Positions 19,602-28,818 of a DNA stretch of 64,000 bases are shown here, piece after piece. The position numbers were made by a program, and so were the translations under genes. Positions within the stretch are counted from its first letter, which is position 1; every line of letters starts with the position of its first letter. Origin of the DNA: VAZQ01 sp963739175 (GTDB lineage Bacteria > Pseudomonadota > Alphaproteobacteria > Rhizobiales > Xanthobacteraceae); the NCBI GenBank assembly GCA_963739175.1, contig CAVTZH010000009.1, forward strand, positions 310,001 to 374,000, given 5' to 3'. The notes under the pieces were generated by a model, which saw nothing but the letters and a program-made list of their open reading frames with translations, had not been told where the DNA came from and did no database searches.

Positions 19602-20307
19602 AACGCTGCTCGAGATCGACGGCATCGAAACCTGCTACGGGCGCAGCCAGGTCCTGTTCGGCATTTCGCTCGCCATCGCGGTCGGCGAGATGGTGACGCT
19701 GATGGGCCGCAACGGCATGGGCAAGACCACGACCGTGCGCTCGATCATGGGGCTGACGCCGGCGATGGCGGGCTCGATCCGCTTCGCCGGCGAGGGCATC
19801 CGCGACTGGCCGTCCTACCGCATCGGCAAGCTTGGCATCGGCCTGGTGCCGGAGGGCCGGCAGGTGTTTCCCAATCTCACCGTGTACGAGAATCTCGTCG
19901 CCACCGCCGCCAATCGCGGCGGCGCGGCCGACCCGTGGACGCTCGACAAGATCTGCGCGCTGTTTCCGCGGCTCGCCGAGCGCCTCGACAACATGGGGCA
20001 CCAGCTCTCCGGCGGCGAGCAGCAGATGCTGGCGATCGGCCGCGCGCTGATGACCAATCCGCGGCTGCTGGTGCTCGACGAGGCGACCGAAGGTCTCGCG
20101 CCACTGATGCGCGCGGAGATCTGGCAATGCCTCTCCCGGCTGAAGGCGCAGGGCCAGTCGATCCTGGTGATCGACAAGAACGTCGAGACGCTCACCCGCA
20201 TTGCCGACCGGCATTACCTGATCGAGCGGGGCAGGGTGGTGTGGAGCGGCACGTCGGCGGCGCTCGCCGCCGCGCCCGACATCCAGCACCGCTATCTCGG
20301 GGTGTGA
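19594..20307 (+). CDS. livF: ABC importer ATP-binding protein LivF
   Basis: A 237-residue ATPase. Walker A GRNGMGKTTT, Q-loop VPEGRQVFPNLTV, signature LSGGEQQMLAIGRAL, Walker B LLVLDEATEGLAP, H-loop replaced by VIDKNVETL. The LivF-typical ATEGLAP and PEGRQVFP are present. I chose ATG 19594, which overlaps the livG end by 8 bases; an upstream ATG at 19570 would add eight residues. Last gene of the importer operon. Confidence 0.92.
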   Translation: MAETLLEIDGIETCYGRSQVLFGISLAIAVGEMVTLMGRNGMGKTTTVRSIMGLTPAMAGSIRFAGEGIRDWPSYRIGKLGIGLVPEGRQVFPNLTVYENLVATAANRGGAADPWTLDKICALFPRLAERLDNMGHQLSGGEQQMLAIGRALMTNPRLLVLDEATEGLAPLMRAEIWQCLSRLKAQGQSILVIDKNVETLTRIADRHYLIERGRVVWSGTSAALAAAPDIQHRYLGV

Positions 20308-20498
20308 TCGCGCCGACACGGTGTTGCTGTGAAGCGCCGCCGCTTGTTAACCCGGTAGCAAGGTTATCGCCAGGCTTGCGCCCGGCTGCTCCCGAATTCC
20401 CGCGCCATCAACGTGGATAGTTCAAATTTTAAAGGTTTTGGTAACCCCAGTGGTTTCCAATTCGTCAACTACGATGAGGAACCCCTAGAGGAACCCCT

Positions 20499-21388
20499 AT
20501 GAGTATCAGCCAGGACACCGACGCTGCGGCGCCCGCAGCGGCTGCCACTGAAGCTTCATCGACCGCCGCTACCGAACAACGGATCAGCCTCTCGCCGGAG
20601 CCGGCCGCAAGCGAGGCACCGAAGCCGACCGAGATGCCGAAGATCTTCCAGATGCCGAAGCCGGTCGAGGCCGTGATGAAGGCGGCCGAGGCGCTGAAGG
20701 CGCCGGAAGCCGTCAAGACGCCGGTCGCGCCGCTCGAAGAGCCGGTGATCGTGCCGCCGGTGAAACAAGTCGCCGACGACTCGCGCTCCAGCCGCTTCGC
20801 GCTGCTCGCCGCGTCGGTGGCGTTCGCCGGCGCGCTCGGCGCGATGGCCGGCGCGCTCGGCACCTCGGTGTTCGCGCGCGGAACGCGGCGGAGACGACGG
20901 CGGCGGCGGTCGACCTCACCCCGGTGCGCGACGCGATCGCGACGCTGCGCACCGAGATCGGCGCGATCAAGTCGAGCGTCGAGGCGAGCAACCGCAACGC
21001 CACCGCGCAACTGGCGAAGTTCAACGAGCGGCTCGAGCGTATCGACCGCGCGCAAGCGGCATCGGCTGCACAGCGCGCGCAGGCGCCGAGCGGCCCCGTG
21101 ACCGGCTCGGTGCAGCCGCAACAGGCCGCCGCCGCGGCAGCCGCGCCCGCGGCGCCGGCCGCCGCGCCGCCCGCCGAAGCGGCGCGCCAGCGCGTGATCG
21201 ACGGCTGGACCGTGCGCCATGTCAGCCGCGGCGTCGCCATCATCCAGGGCCGCCGCATGGGCGCGATCGAGGTCGAGGCCGGCGACGTCGTGCCGGGCGT
21301 CGGCCGCATCGAGTCGATCCGCCGCCAGGACGGCCGCTGGATTGTGCTCACCTCGAACGGCATCATCCCGTCGCCGACGCCGCGCTAG
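20499..21388 (+). CDS. Single-pass envelope protein with coiled-coil and C-terminal domain (one frame break)
   Basis: No named family was recognised. The corrected product is about 296 residues: an Ala/Pro/Glu-rich disordered N-terminus (1-95), one membrane helix (about 102-125, ALLAASVAFAGALGAMAG), a helical coiled-coil stretch starting at VRDAIATLRTEIGAIK, a second Ala/Pro linker, and a compact C-terminal domain (GWTVRHVSRGVAIIQGRR.. to the end). The frame is lost near 20880; one base seems missing. It resembles a periplasmic protein tethered by an N-terminal anchor. A strong terminator follows it. Confidence 0.7.
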
Positions 21389-21418
21389 ACGCGACGTCGC
21401 GAACATCACGGATGCACG

Positions 21419-21452
21419 ATGCCCGGGCCTTGAGCCCGGGCATTGTGTTTTT
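21419..21452 (+). terminator. Rho-independent terminator
   Basis: A perfect 9-bp stem, ATGCCCGGG (21419-21427) with CCCGGGCAT (21435-21443), is followed by TGTGTTTTT. It lies 30 bases after the stop of the 20499-21388 gene on the same strand. Confidence 0.75.
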
Positions 21453-21520
21453 GCGCGCCAGCTCATTGCAAATGACGCACTGCTGCGTAGGCTATGCGTG
21501 GCCGAATAGGGAAGAAGCAC

Positions 21521-21943
21521 ATGCGTGAGCACACCGAAGAGCGGCTGGAAAAGGAATGGAAAGAGCTCTACGAGCGCATCAAGGCCGTCCTCCAGCCTTA
21601 TGGCGAGGACGATATCGACGGCGGCGATTTTTACGTGGTTGACGAAATTTTTGAGAGCTACGTCCACCAGGTTGAGATGCATCAGCTCGACATGCTCCAG
21701 CCGAAAGTTATCAAATCGCTGCAGGGCGTGCTTGCGGGCTATCCCGATTGGGAGATCGAGATTTCAGTATCCATTCCGAAAGCGAAGATCAGCATCGATC
21801 CGGGCGAGGGGCTCACCCTTCGTGATGATGCGATCATCGATGGATTGGATCGAAAATTGCTCCCGAAGAAGTATCGGGACTTTGTCTATGAAGGTAGCCG
21901 CCCACGGCGGAAATTCGGAGCAGGGATTTTTGCGAACGACTAG
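21521..21943 (+). CDS. Small acidic cytosolic protein of unknown function
   Basis: About 140 residues, no signal peptide or membrane segment. The N-terminus is a charged helix (EERLEKEWKELYERIKAV). The central part is rich in Asp, Glu and aromatic residues, and the C-terminus is basic. Base composition is a little more AT-rich than its neighbours, as seen for small immunity-like or recently gained genes. ATG 21521 has a better-placed RBS (GGGAAGAAG) than the in-frame ATG at 21494. No function assigned. Confidence 0.6.
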   Translation: MREHTEERLEKEWKELYERIKAVLQPYGEDDIDGGDFYVVDEIFESYVHQVEMHQLDMLQPKVIKSLQGVLAGYPDWEIEISVSIPKAKISIDPGEGLTLRDDAIIDGLDRKLLPKKYRDFVYEGSRPRRKFGAGIFAND

Positions 21944-21962
21944 CCATTCAAGGGAGATCACG

Positions 21963-22817
21963 GTGGCAAGCCTGATACGCATCCTAGTCGGCTTGGGGAT
22001 CGGTGCCGTTGCGATACTGGGCACCCGCGGCCCCGCCATCGCCCAAATCGTGCAGCCACCTACCGCCAAACCCGAGATGCGCGAAGGCTGCCCGGGCTTC
22101 ATCGCGCGCAATCGCCCGCGCGCCACGCCGGCGTCGCTGCGGCTCGCGCTCAACGCCGACCAGATCCGCGTCAATTACATCGGCCACTCGACCTTCCTGA
22201 TCGAGAGCCCGCAGGGCGTGCGCATCGCCACCGACTACAACGACTACGTCAGGCCGGCGGCGCTGCCCGATATCGCCACCATGAACCACGCCCACACCAC
22301 GCACTACACCGACCGGCCCGATCCGCGTATCCCGCATGTGCTGCGCGGCTGGGGCGTGAGCCAGGACAAGCCGGCGCGCTACGACCTCTCGGTCAAGGAC
22401 GTGCGCGTGCGCAACGTGCCGACCAACATCCGCAACTGGCTCGACGGCGGCACCGAGCGGCACGGCAATTCGATCTTCATCTTCGAGCTGGCGCAGCTCT
22501 GCATCGGCCATCTCGGCCACCTGCATCACACGCTCAACCAGCAGCAGCTCGACGAGATCGGGCGGCTCGACGTGGTGTTCGCGCCGGTCGACGGCTCGAT
22601 GACGCTCGATTCCGACGGGATGATGGAGGTGCTGCAGTCGCTGAAGGCGCCGTTGGTCATTCCGATGCACTTCTTCAGCCGCTACACGCTGGAGCGGTTT
22701 CTGGGTCGTGCGCGCGAGCTGAAGTGGGATGTCGAGATGGCGGTCACGCCGTCGTTCGTGGTCTCGAAGACGACCTTGCCAACGACGCCGAAGGTGCTGG
22801 CGCTGCCGGGGCGCTAG
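21963..22817 (+). CDS. Exported metallo-beta-lactamase-fold protein with altered metal motif
   Basis: A 284-residue protein starting at GTG 21963 (RBS GGGAGA). A signal peptide ends near AIAQ (about residue 23). The start of the MBL fold is clear in IRVNYIGHSTFLIESPQGVR, as in UlaG-type hydrolases. Where THxHxDH is expected the sequence has NHAHTTHYTD, so the aspartate is replaced. Further on GHLGHLHHTL and VIPMHFFSRYTLERFL supply histidines. It may be a metal-dependent hydrolase or a non-catalytic relative; substrate unknown. Confidence 0.75.
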   Translation: MASLIRILVGLGIGAVAILGTRGPAIAQIVQPPTAKPEMREGCPGFIARNRPRATPASLRLALNADQIRVNYIGHSTFLIESPQGVRIATDYNDYVRPAALPDIATMNHAHTTHYTDRPDPRIPHVLRGWGVSQDKPARYDLSVKDVRVRNVPTNIRNWLDGGTERHGNSIFIFELAQLCIGHLGHLHHTLNQQQLDEIGRLDVVFAPVDGSMTLDSDGMMEVLQSLKAPLVIPMHFFSRYTLERFLGRARELKWDVEMAVTPSFVVSKTTLPTTPKVLALPGR

Positions 22818-22827
22818 AGGTGTCTCG

Positions 22828-22980
22828 TCACGACGTGCCGAAGAATCCGAAATAGATGAACCCGTAGAGGATCATCACCAGCGTCAGGCTGACCACCAGC
22901 ACCGCCAGCACCGGGCGGTCGAGAAATCCTTGCCTGGCCTTGACCGCCGATTCGACGATGTGTCCGTGTACCTTGTGCAT
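22828..22980 (-). CDS. Fifty-residue single-pass membrane protein
   Basis: A short gene starting at the CAT complement 22978-22980, with the good RBS AAGGAG nine bases upstream. The product starts MHKVHGHIVESAVKARQG and continues into one hydrophobic helix (about 23-46: LAVLVVSLTLVMILYGFIYF) with a short GFFGTS tail. The layout of a basic N-terminus followed by a hydrophobic helix suggests an inner-membrane microprotein with a cytosolic N-terminus. Codons are compositionally like the neighbours. No homologue could be named. Confidence 0.6.
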   Translation of the reverse strand: MHKVHGHIVESAVKARQGFLDRPVLAVLVVSLTLVMILYGFIYFGFFGTS

Positions 22981-23117
22981 AGGCCGGCTCCTTGTTCTCG
23001 CACGCTTGCGTTCATTTGGGACAACGCGGGCGGCGCGTCAGGGGTTCCGGGGCGGTGGAACCCACCCCGCCGCGGTCGTATAAAGGGATCAATCAATCGT
23101 CAGCAGTGGGATTGCCC

Positions 23118-24431
23118 ATGCTCAGCCAGGAACAGAACGATCTCATCACCCGCATCGGGCCCGGCACGCCCGCCGGCACGCTGATGCGGCGCTACTGGCA
23201 GCCGGCGGCGCTGGTCGATGAGCTCGCCAGCAACCGGCCGATCAAGCCGGTGCGGCTGCTCGGCGAGGACCTCGTGATCTTCAAGGACGGGGAGGGGCGC
23301 TACGGCCTGATCGGCCGCTCCTGCCCGCATCGCGGCACCGATCTCGCCTATGGCCGGCTCGAGAACGGCGGCCTGCGCTGCGCCTTCCACGGCTGGCTGT
23401 TCGACGTCGGCGGCAAGTGCCTGGAGACGCCGGCGGAGCCGGAAGGCAGCCGCATGTGCGACGGCATCCGCCAGAAGGCCTATCCGGTGGTGGAGAAGAA
23501 CGGCATCCTGTTCGCCTATATGGGGCCGGGCGAGCCGCCGCCGTTCCCGCATTTCGATTGCTTCGTCGCGCCGGCCTCGCACACATTCGCGTTCAAGGGC
23601 TTCATCGACTGCAACTGGCTGCAGTCGCTCGAGGTCGGCATCGATCCCGCGCACACCTCGTTCCTGCACCGCTTCTTCAACGACGACAAAACTGGCGACA
23701 CCTACGGGCGGCTGTTCCGCGACAAGTCGGCCGATTCCGATATGCCGATCACGCAGATCGTGCGCGAGCACACGCGCCCGCAGATCGACGTCGAGCCGAC
23801 CGACTACGGCCTGCGCATTCTCACCACGCGGCGGCTGAGCGACGCGTCGACCCACATCCGCGTCACCAATCTCGTGTTCCCGCACGCGTTCCACATCCCG
23901 CTCAGCCGCGAGATGACGATCACGCAGTGGCACGTGCCGACCGACGACAAGACGCACTACTGGTATGCGATCTTCACGAGCTTCGGCGGCCCGGTGGACA
24001 AGGACGAGATGCGGCGCCAGCGCCTCGAGCTCTACGAGCTGCCCGACTACGTGCCGCGCAAGAACAAGACCAACAATTACGGCTTCGATCCGCACGAGCA
24101 GGAGCACGAGACCTATACCGGCATGGGCGCCGACATCAACGTGCACGACCAGTGGGCGTGCGAGTCGATGGGCGCGATCCAGGACCGCACCAACGAGCAT
24201 CTCGGGCAGTCCGACAAGGGCATCAGCGCCTACCGGCGCATCCTGCGCCGCGCGCTCGACGAGGTGGGCAACGGCGGCAAGCCGATGATGGTGCTTGATG
24301 CGGAGACGGCGCCGAAGCTCACGGGGCCGGCGGCGATCGATGGCATCGGCCCGACCGATGACTGGCAGGGCTACTGGCGCCGCACCGACGAAGCCCGCCG
24401 CAAGGCGTCGAGCTGGTCGAACGGGAATTAG
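23118..24431 (+). CDS. Rieske-type aromatic ring-hydroxylating oxygenase, alpha subunit
   Basis: A 437-residue oxygenase. The N-terminal Rieske domain holds CPHRGTDLAYG and CAFHGW (about 76-97), which ligate the [2Fe-2S] cluster. The C-terminal catalytic domain has DPAHTSFLHRFF (about 180-191) with the two histidines for mononuclear iron. It resembles phthalate 4,5-dioxygenase or O-demethylase type enzymes, which work without a beta subunit. A ferredoxin reductase is not encoded nearby. Expected role is hydroxylation or demethylation of an aromatic acid; substrate cannot be fixed. Confidence 0.88.
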   Translation: MLSQEQNDLITRIGPGTPAGTLMRRYWQPAALVDELASNRPIKPVRLLGEDLVIFKDGEGRYGLIGRSCPHRGTDLAYGRLENGGLRCAFHGWLFDVGGKCLETPAEPEGSRMCDGIRQKAYPVVEKNGILFAYMGPGEPPPFPHFDCFVAPASHTFAFKGFIDCNWLQSLEVGIDPAHTSFLHRFFNDDKTGDTYGRLFRDKSADSDMPITQIVREHTRPQIDVEPTDYGLRILTTRRLSDASTHIRVTNLVFPHAFHIPLSREMTITQWHVPTDDKTHYWYAIFTSFGGPVDKDEMRRQRLELYELPDYVPRKNKTNNYGFDPHEQEHETYTGMGADINVHDQWACESMGAIQDRTNEHLGQSDKGISAYRRILRRALDEVGNGGKPMMVLDAETAPKLTGPAAIDGIGPTDDWQGYWRRTDEARRKASSWSNGN

Positions 24432-24455
24432 GGCATGTCCCGTTCGGGGCAACAT

Positions 24456-24542
24456 CTCTCCACCGCTCATTCCCGCGCAAGCGGGAGATCCAGAATCTTC
24501 CTTTGTGGCCCCTGGGTCCCCGCTTTCGCGGGGACGAGCGGA
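24456..24542. repeat. REP-like composite repeat, copy 2
   Basis: It has the same two hairpins, border sequences and orientation as the copy at 2538-2610 (CTCATTCCCGCGCAAGCGGG then CCCCGCTTTCGCGGGGACGAG), with a different spacer. It lies between the Rieske oxygenase gene and the Bug receptor gene. Confidence 0.75.
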
Positions 24543-24556
24543 GAGAGTCGGTCGCC

Positions 24557-25534
24557 ATGCCGCTAGCCGCCGCGGATTCCTGGCCGGGGCGGGCGCGTCG
24601 GGCGGCGTTGCATTCGCTGCGCCGGCGTTGGCGCAGAAATATCCGTCGGCCACGCAAATCCGCCTGATCGTTCCGTTCGCCGCCGGTGGTCCGGTCGACA
24701 TCCTGGCGCGCATCATTTCCGATCCGCTTGCGAAGCAGCTCGGGCAGTCGATCGTGATCGAGAACCGCGGCGGCGCCGGCGGCAATATCGGCATCGCAGC
24801 GGCGGCGCGCGCCCGGCCCGACGGCTACACGCTGCTGCTCTGCTCCTCGTCGCTGGTGGTCAATCCGCTGCTGTACAAGAGCGTGCCGTTCGACCCGTAC
24901 AAGGATTTCGTGCCGATCTCGCTGCTCGGCACCTCGCCCAACCTGATGCTGGCGAAGCACGACGTCGCGAAGTCGATGCTCGACTTCATCGCCAAGGCCA
25001 AGGCCGCGCCCGGCAAGCTCAACTATTCGACGCCCGGGATCGGCACCAAGGGGCACTTCGCGGTGGAGCTGCTCAAGCTGCGCGCCGGGATCGACCTCGT
25101 GCACGTTCCCTATCCGAGCGGCGGCCAGGTGGTGCAGTCGCTGTTCACCGGCACCACGCAGCTCGGCTCGACCGCGCTGCCGGCCGGCGAGCCGCATGTG
25201 ACCTCGGGCTCGCTCGCTGGCCTCGTGGTCAGCGGCGTCAAGACGCTGGCGCACAATGCCGGAGGTGCCGACCATGCTCGAGCTCGGCTATTCCGATTTC
25301 GTGGCGGAAATCTTCACCGCGCTGGTGGCGCCCGCCGGCACGCCGGCGGACGTCGTGGCGCTCCTGGTCGCGGAGGTCGGCAAGTTGGTGAAGGATCCGG
25401 CGGTGGCCGAGAAGGCCGAGCGCGCCGGCTACGAATGGATCGGCGCCGGCCCCGACGCGCTGCGCAAGGCGATGGCGGCCGAGGTCGCGCAGTCGCAGGA
25501 AGTGATCAAGGGCGCGGGGCTGACGGCGCAGTAG
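24557..25534 (+). CDS. Bug/TctC-family periplasmic solute receptor (two frame breaks)
   Basis: About 325 residues once corrected. The best start, ATG 24557, is out of frame by one missing base with SRRGFLAGAGASGG, a Tat-like signal with cleavage near ALAQ. A second, +1, shift near 25257 reads CACAATGCC for CACATGCC. Family segments: YPSATQIRLIVPFAAGGPVD, IENRGGAGGNIGI, PFDPYKDFVPISL and VPYPSGGQVVQSL. Follows the Rieske oxygenase on the same strand, so it may bind the aromatic acid that enzyme uses. Confidence 0.82.
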
Positions 25535-25628
25535 GAGAGCGTCTAGGGCGCCCAAAGGTAGTGGGGTTTGACCCTCGTCCTATTGACGGTCGCTAGGAAT
25601 TGCCGGGGGATGCGGGCATATTCGCCGC

Positions 25629-25829
25629 ATGGACCGGACCTCGCCCCTCAAAGTTACAGGACACCTTGTCGGCGCGGTGGTCATGGCCTTCGCGCTGGGA
25701 CTGGTAGTTGGAGGTATTGTGCCGCTCCGCGTTAGCGGCTGGGGTTGGCTGTTCGTCCTCTTCTCTGCTGCGGTCCTTGTTCTCGACGTTGTCACGCTGT
25801 TGCGGGGCTTCTGGAGCCGTAATGTCTGA
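25629..25829 (+). CDS. Small two-helix membrane protein
   Basis: Sixty-six residues with two hydrophobic helices, about 11-31 and 37-58, separated by a short RVSGWG turn. No family recognised. It sits alone between the Bug receptor and the convergent FMN dehydrogenase genes. The frame is short, so coding is plausible, not certain. Confidence 0.5.
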   Translation: MDRTSPLKVTGHLVGAVVMAFALGLVVGGIVPLRVSGWGWLFVLFSAAVLVLDVVTLLRGFWSRNV

Positions 25830-26023
25830 CCGCCGCAAACGCATTGTACGGTTCCGGACAGAGCGAGAACGTTGAGTAAGCGGCACACGTTGAGACAATC
25901 GGAACAAAGCAGAATGGCTACATCAATATGCGCGCACCCCCGCGCCGCGCGGGGTGCACGGAACGTCATGGCCGCGGCGAGCCCGGCCATGACGTTGTTT
26001 GTTATTGATCCCGTGTAAGGCGC

Positions 26024-27270
26024 CTACGCAACCACCGGCGCCGCGATGTAGTCGCGCGTGATCTCCTTGACGTTCTTGGTGCCGGCGAGCCGCATCACGA
26101 TCGTCAGGTTGTCTCGCACGTGATCGAGCACGCTCTGTACGCCCTGCGCGCCGCCGAGCGCGAGGCCATACATGACCGGCCGGCCCATGCCGACGACGTT
26201 GGCGCCGAGCGCCAGCGCCTTGAACACGTGATCGGCGCGCCGCACGCCGGAGTCGAAGACGATCGGAATGCGGCCGTCGACCGCCTGGGCGATGCGCGGC
26301 AGCACGGTGATGGTCGCCTGCACGCCGTCGAAGGCGCGGCCGCCATGGTTCGACACCCAGACCGCGTCGAGCCCGACCTTCACCGCCATCGCGGCCGCCT
26401 TCGCCGACTGCACGCCCTTGGGCATGACCGCCAGACCGCCGACCTCCTGCTTGATCCACTCCAGGTCCTTCCAGTCGAGGTCGCGCTTGCGGGCGCTGAT
26501 CATTTTCACGTCCCGTGTCGAAGTCGACACCGCGCGGCGTGTTGCCCATGCCGAGCGATGCCGGCGTCACGAAGCCGCTGCGGATGTTCTCCTCGCGCGG
26601 ATAGGACCAGACATTGTCGACGGTCGGCGCGATTGCGGTGTAGCCGGCGGCCTTGGCGCGCTGCAGCAGCTCGCGGGTATAGCCGCGGTCGCTCGGCACA
26701 TAGAACTGGAACCATTTCGGGCCGGGATTGTTCGACGCGATCTCTTCCAGGCTCAGGTTCGACACCGTCGAGGTCGTCATCAGGGTGCCGGCCGCGGCGG
26801 CGCCCCTTGAGGTCGCCGCTTCTTTCTCGACGTGGGCGCGGCCATGGCTGCCCATCGGCGGGATGAAGACCGGCAGCGAAAGCCTCGAGCCGAGGATTTC
26901 CGTCGTCGAGGTCGACCTTGGAGACGCCGCTCAGCGCCTGCGGCTCGATCTGTACGCGGCTGAACGCTTCGGTGTTCTCGCGCCGGGTCCAGTTGGCGCC
27001 GGAGCCGCCGGAGATATAGCCGAAGCCGCCGGCGGGCAGGACCTTCTGCGCCTCGGTTTCGAGATCGAGCAGGTTCACGATCTGGAGCTTGCGGTTGAGC
27101 TTGCTGCCCTCATAGGGAATGTTCGGGCGATCGGTCGTTCCGCTGCCCGGCTCTACCGCGGGCTGCGCCTGCGCGAGCTGAGTTTGCGCGAGTGCCTGGC
27201 CGTTCGAAGTCACTGTTGCGGCGGCCGCCGCGGCAATGGTGCCGGACAGCAAGAAGTCACGTCGATCCAT
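26024..27270 (-). CDS. Tat-exported FMN-dependent alpha-hydroxy-acid dehydrogenase, copy A (frame broken twice)
   Basis: About 414 residues once two +1 shifts (near 26515 and 26918) are removed; alignment with copy B shows each as one extra base. A Tat signal, MDRRDFLLSGTIAAAAA, opens the protein. Motifs of the LldD/glycolate-oxidase TIM barrel: GGFGYISGGSGANWT, WFQFYVPSDRGYTRELL, and SNHGGRAFDGVQAT with the active-site His, then VVGMGRPVMYG. Normal family members have SNHGGRQLD; here it is RAFD. An FMN enzyme on a Tat signal fits export after cofactor loading. It would oxidise a 2-hydroxy acid in the periplasm. Confidence 0.82.
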
Positions 27271-27383
27271 GGCAGTCCCTCCCTTCATGCGCCAGTCGTG
27301 GCCTCGCGATGAGACCCATCCGCTTGGGCTTGGGAGGAATTGTCGGATCAAAACCGATCAGAGTCGAGGCCGAAACGCACGGT

Positions 27384-27413
27384 GACAGCCCGGATGTTTT
27401 ATCCCGGGCTGTC
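27384..27413. other. Hairpin between the two FMN dehydrogenase genes
   Basis: A 10-bp perfect stem (GACAGCCCGG with CCGGGCTGTC) lies downstream of copy B and upstream of copy A. It lacks a T-run on the minus strand, so it may be an attenuator or mRNA-stabilising structure, or only a repeat. Confidence 0.4.
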
Positions 27414-27436
27414 GCTATTGCGCTGCGCCTGGATCG

Positions 27437-28660
27437 TTACGCAATCGCCGGCGGCGCGATGTAATCGCGCGTGATCTCCTTCACGTTCTTGGTGCCGGCG
27501 AGCCGCATCACGATGGTGAGATTGTCGCGCACATGCTCGAGCACGCTCTGCACGCCCTGTGCGCCGCCAAGCGCCAGGCCGTACATGATCGGCCGGCCCA
27601 TGCCGACGACGGTGGCGCCGAGCGCCAGCGCCTTGAACACGTGATCGGCGCGCCGCACGCCGGAGTCGAAGACGATCGGGATGCGGCCGTCGACCGCCTG
27701 CGCGATGCGCGGCAGCACCGTGATGGTCGCCTGCACGCCGTCGAAGGCGCGGCCGCCGTGGTTCGAGACCCAGACGCCGTCGAGCCCGATCTTCACCGCC
27801 ATCGCTGCCGCTTTCGCGGATTGCACGCCCTTGGGCATCACCGGCAGGCCGGACTCCTGCTTGATCCACTCCAGGTCTTTCCAGTCGAGGTCGCGCTTGC
27901 GGGCGCCGAGCATCTTCGCGCCGGTTCCCGGGTCGACGCCGCGGGGCAGGTTGCCGCGGCCCAAGGTCGACGGCGGTCGGAACACGTTGCGGATGTTCTC
28001 CTCGCGTGGATAGGACCAGACATTGTCGACGGTCGGCGCGATTGCGGTGTAGCCGGCGGCCTTGGCGCGCTGGAGCAGCTCGCGGGTATAGCCGCGGTCG
28101 GTCGGCACATAGAGCTGGAACCATTTCGGGCCGGGATTGTGCGAGGCGATCTCCTCCATGCTCAGGTTCGCCACCGTCGAGGTCGTCATCAGGGTGCCGA
28201 CCGCGGCCGCGCCACGCGCGGTCGCGGCTTCCTTGTCGACATGGGCGAGGCCGTGGCTGCCCATCGGCGGGATGAAGACCGGCAGCGATAGCCTCGAGCC
28301 CAGGATTTCCGTCGTGAGGTCGACCTTGGCGACGCCGCTGAGCGCCTGCGGCTCGATGTTGACGCGGCTGAACGCTTCCGTGTTCTCGCGCCGGGTCCAG
28401 TTGGCGCCGGAGCCGCCGGAGATGTAGCCGAAGCCGCCTGTCGGCAGGACCTTCTGCGCCTCGGTCTCGAGATCGAGCAGGTTCACGATCTCGAGCTTGC
28501 GGTTGAGCTTGCTGCCTTCGTAGGCGATGTTCGGGCGATCCATGTTCACGCCCGGCTCGGTCTCGACCTTGGTCTGCGCGAGCACCTGGCTGGACGTTGC
28601 GGTGGCCGCGGTCGCGGCGGCTGCAAGCGTCGAGGACAGCAAAAAGTCGCGTCGATCCAT
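27437..28660 (-). CDS. Tat-exported FMN-dependent alpha-hydroxy-acid dehydrogenase, copy B
   Basis: An intact 407-residue paralogue of copy A. The Tat signal MDRRDFLLSSTLAAAA leads into GGFGYISGGSGANWT, FIPPMGSHGLAHVDKE, WFQLYVPTDRGYTRELL, KARKRDLDWKDLEW-like text (here GARKRDLDWKDLEW), SNHGGRAFDGVQAT and VVGMGRPIMYG. It has the same Gln/Leu to Ala/Phe change after SNHGGR as copy A. The region upstream (near 28720-28745) repeats the copy A upstream sequence TTGGGAGGAATTGTCGGATC, so the duplication included the leader. It acts in the periplasm on an unknown 2-hydroxy acid. Confidence 0.88.
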   Translation of the reverse strand: MDRRDFLLSSTLAAAATAATATSSQVLAQTKVETEPGVNMDRPNIAYEGSKLNRKLEIVNLLDLETEAQKVLPTGGFGYISGGSGANWTRRENTEAFSRVNIEPQALSGVAKVDLTTEILGSRLSLPVFIPPMGSHGLAHVDKEAATARGAAAVGTLMTTSTVANLSMEEIASHNPGPKWFQLYVPTDRGYTRELLQRAKAAGYTAIAPTVDNVWSYPREENIRNVFRPPSTLGRGNLPRGVDPGTGAKMLGARKRDLDWKDLEWIKQESGLPVMPKGVQSAKAAAMAVKIGLDGVWVSNHGGRAFDGVQATITVLPRIAQAVDGRIPIVFDSGVRRADHVFKALALGATVVGMGRPIMYGLALGGAQGVQSVLEHVRDNLTIVMRLAGTKNVKEITRDYIAPPAIA

Positions 28661-28818
28661 GGAAATCCCTCCCTTGTGTTTGAAACAAGCTGGTGCGCCG
28701 CGTGGCGGCGTCCGCCCGTCCTTGGGAGGAATTGTCGGATCAAATTTCTATTGAGTCGAGACGCAATCCGCCGCAACCCACGGCGTCGTTGCATGCCAGA
28801 TAAGCCGGCGTGATTTCG

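Noticed and set aside
26024..27270. Copy A of the FMN dehydrogenase as a decaying duplicate
   Set aside because: Its two breaks are single extra bases relative to copy B, with the rest well kept, so sequencing error is equally or more probable.
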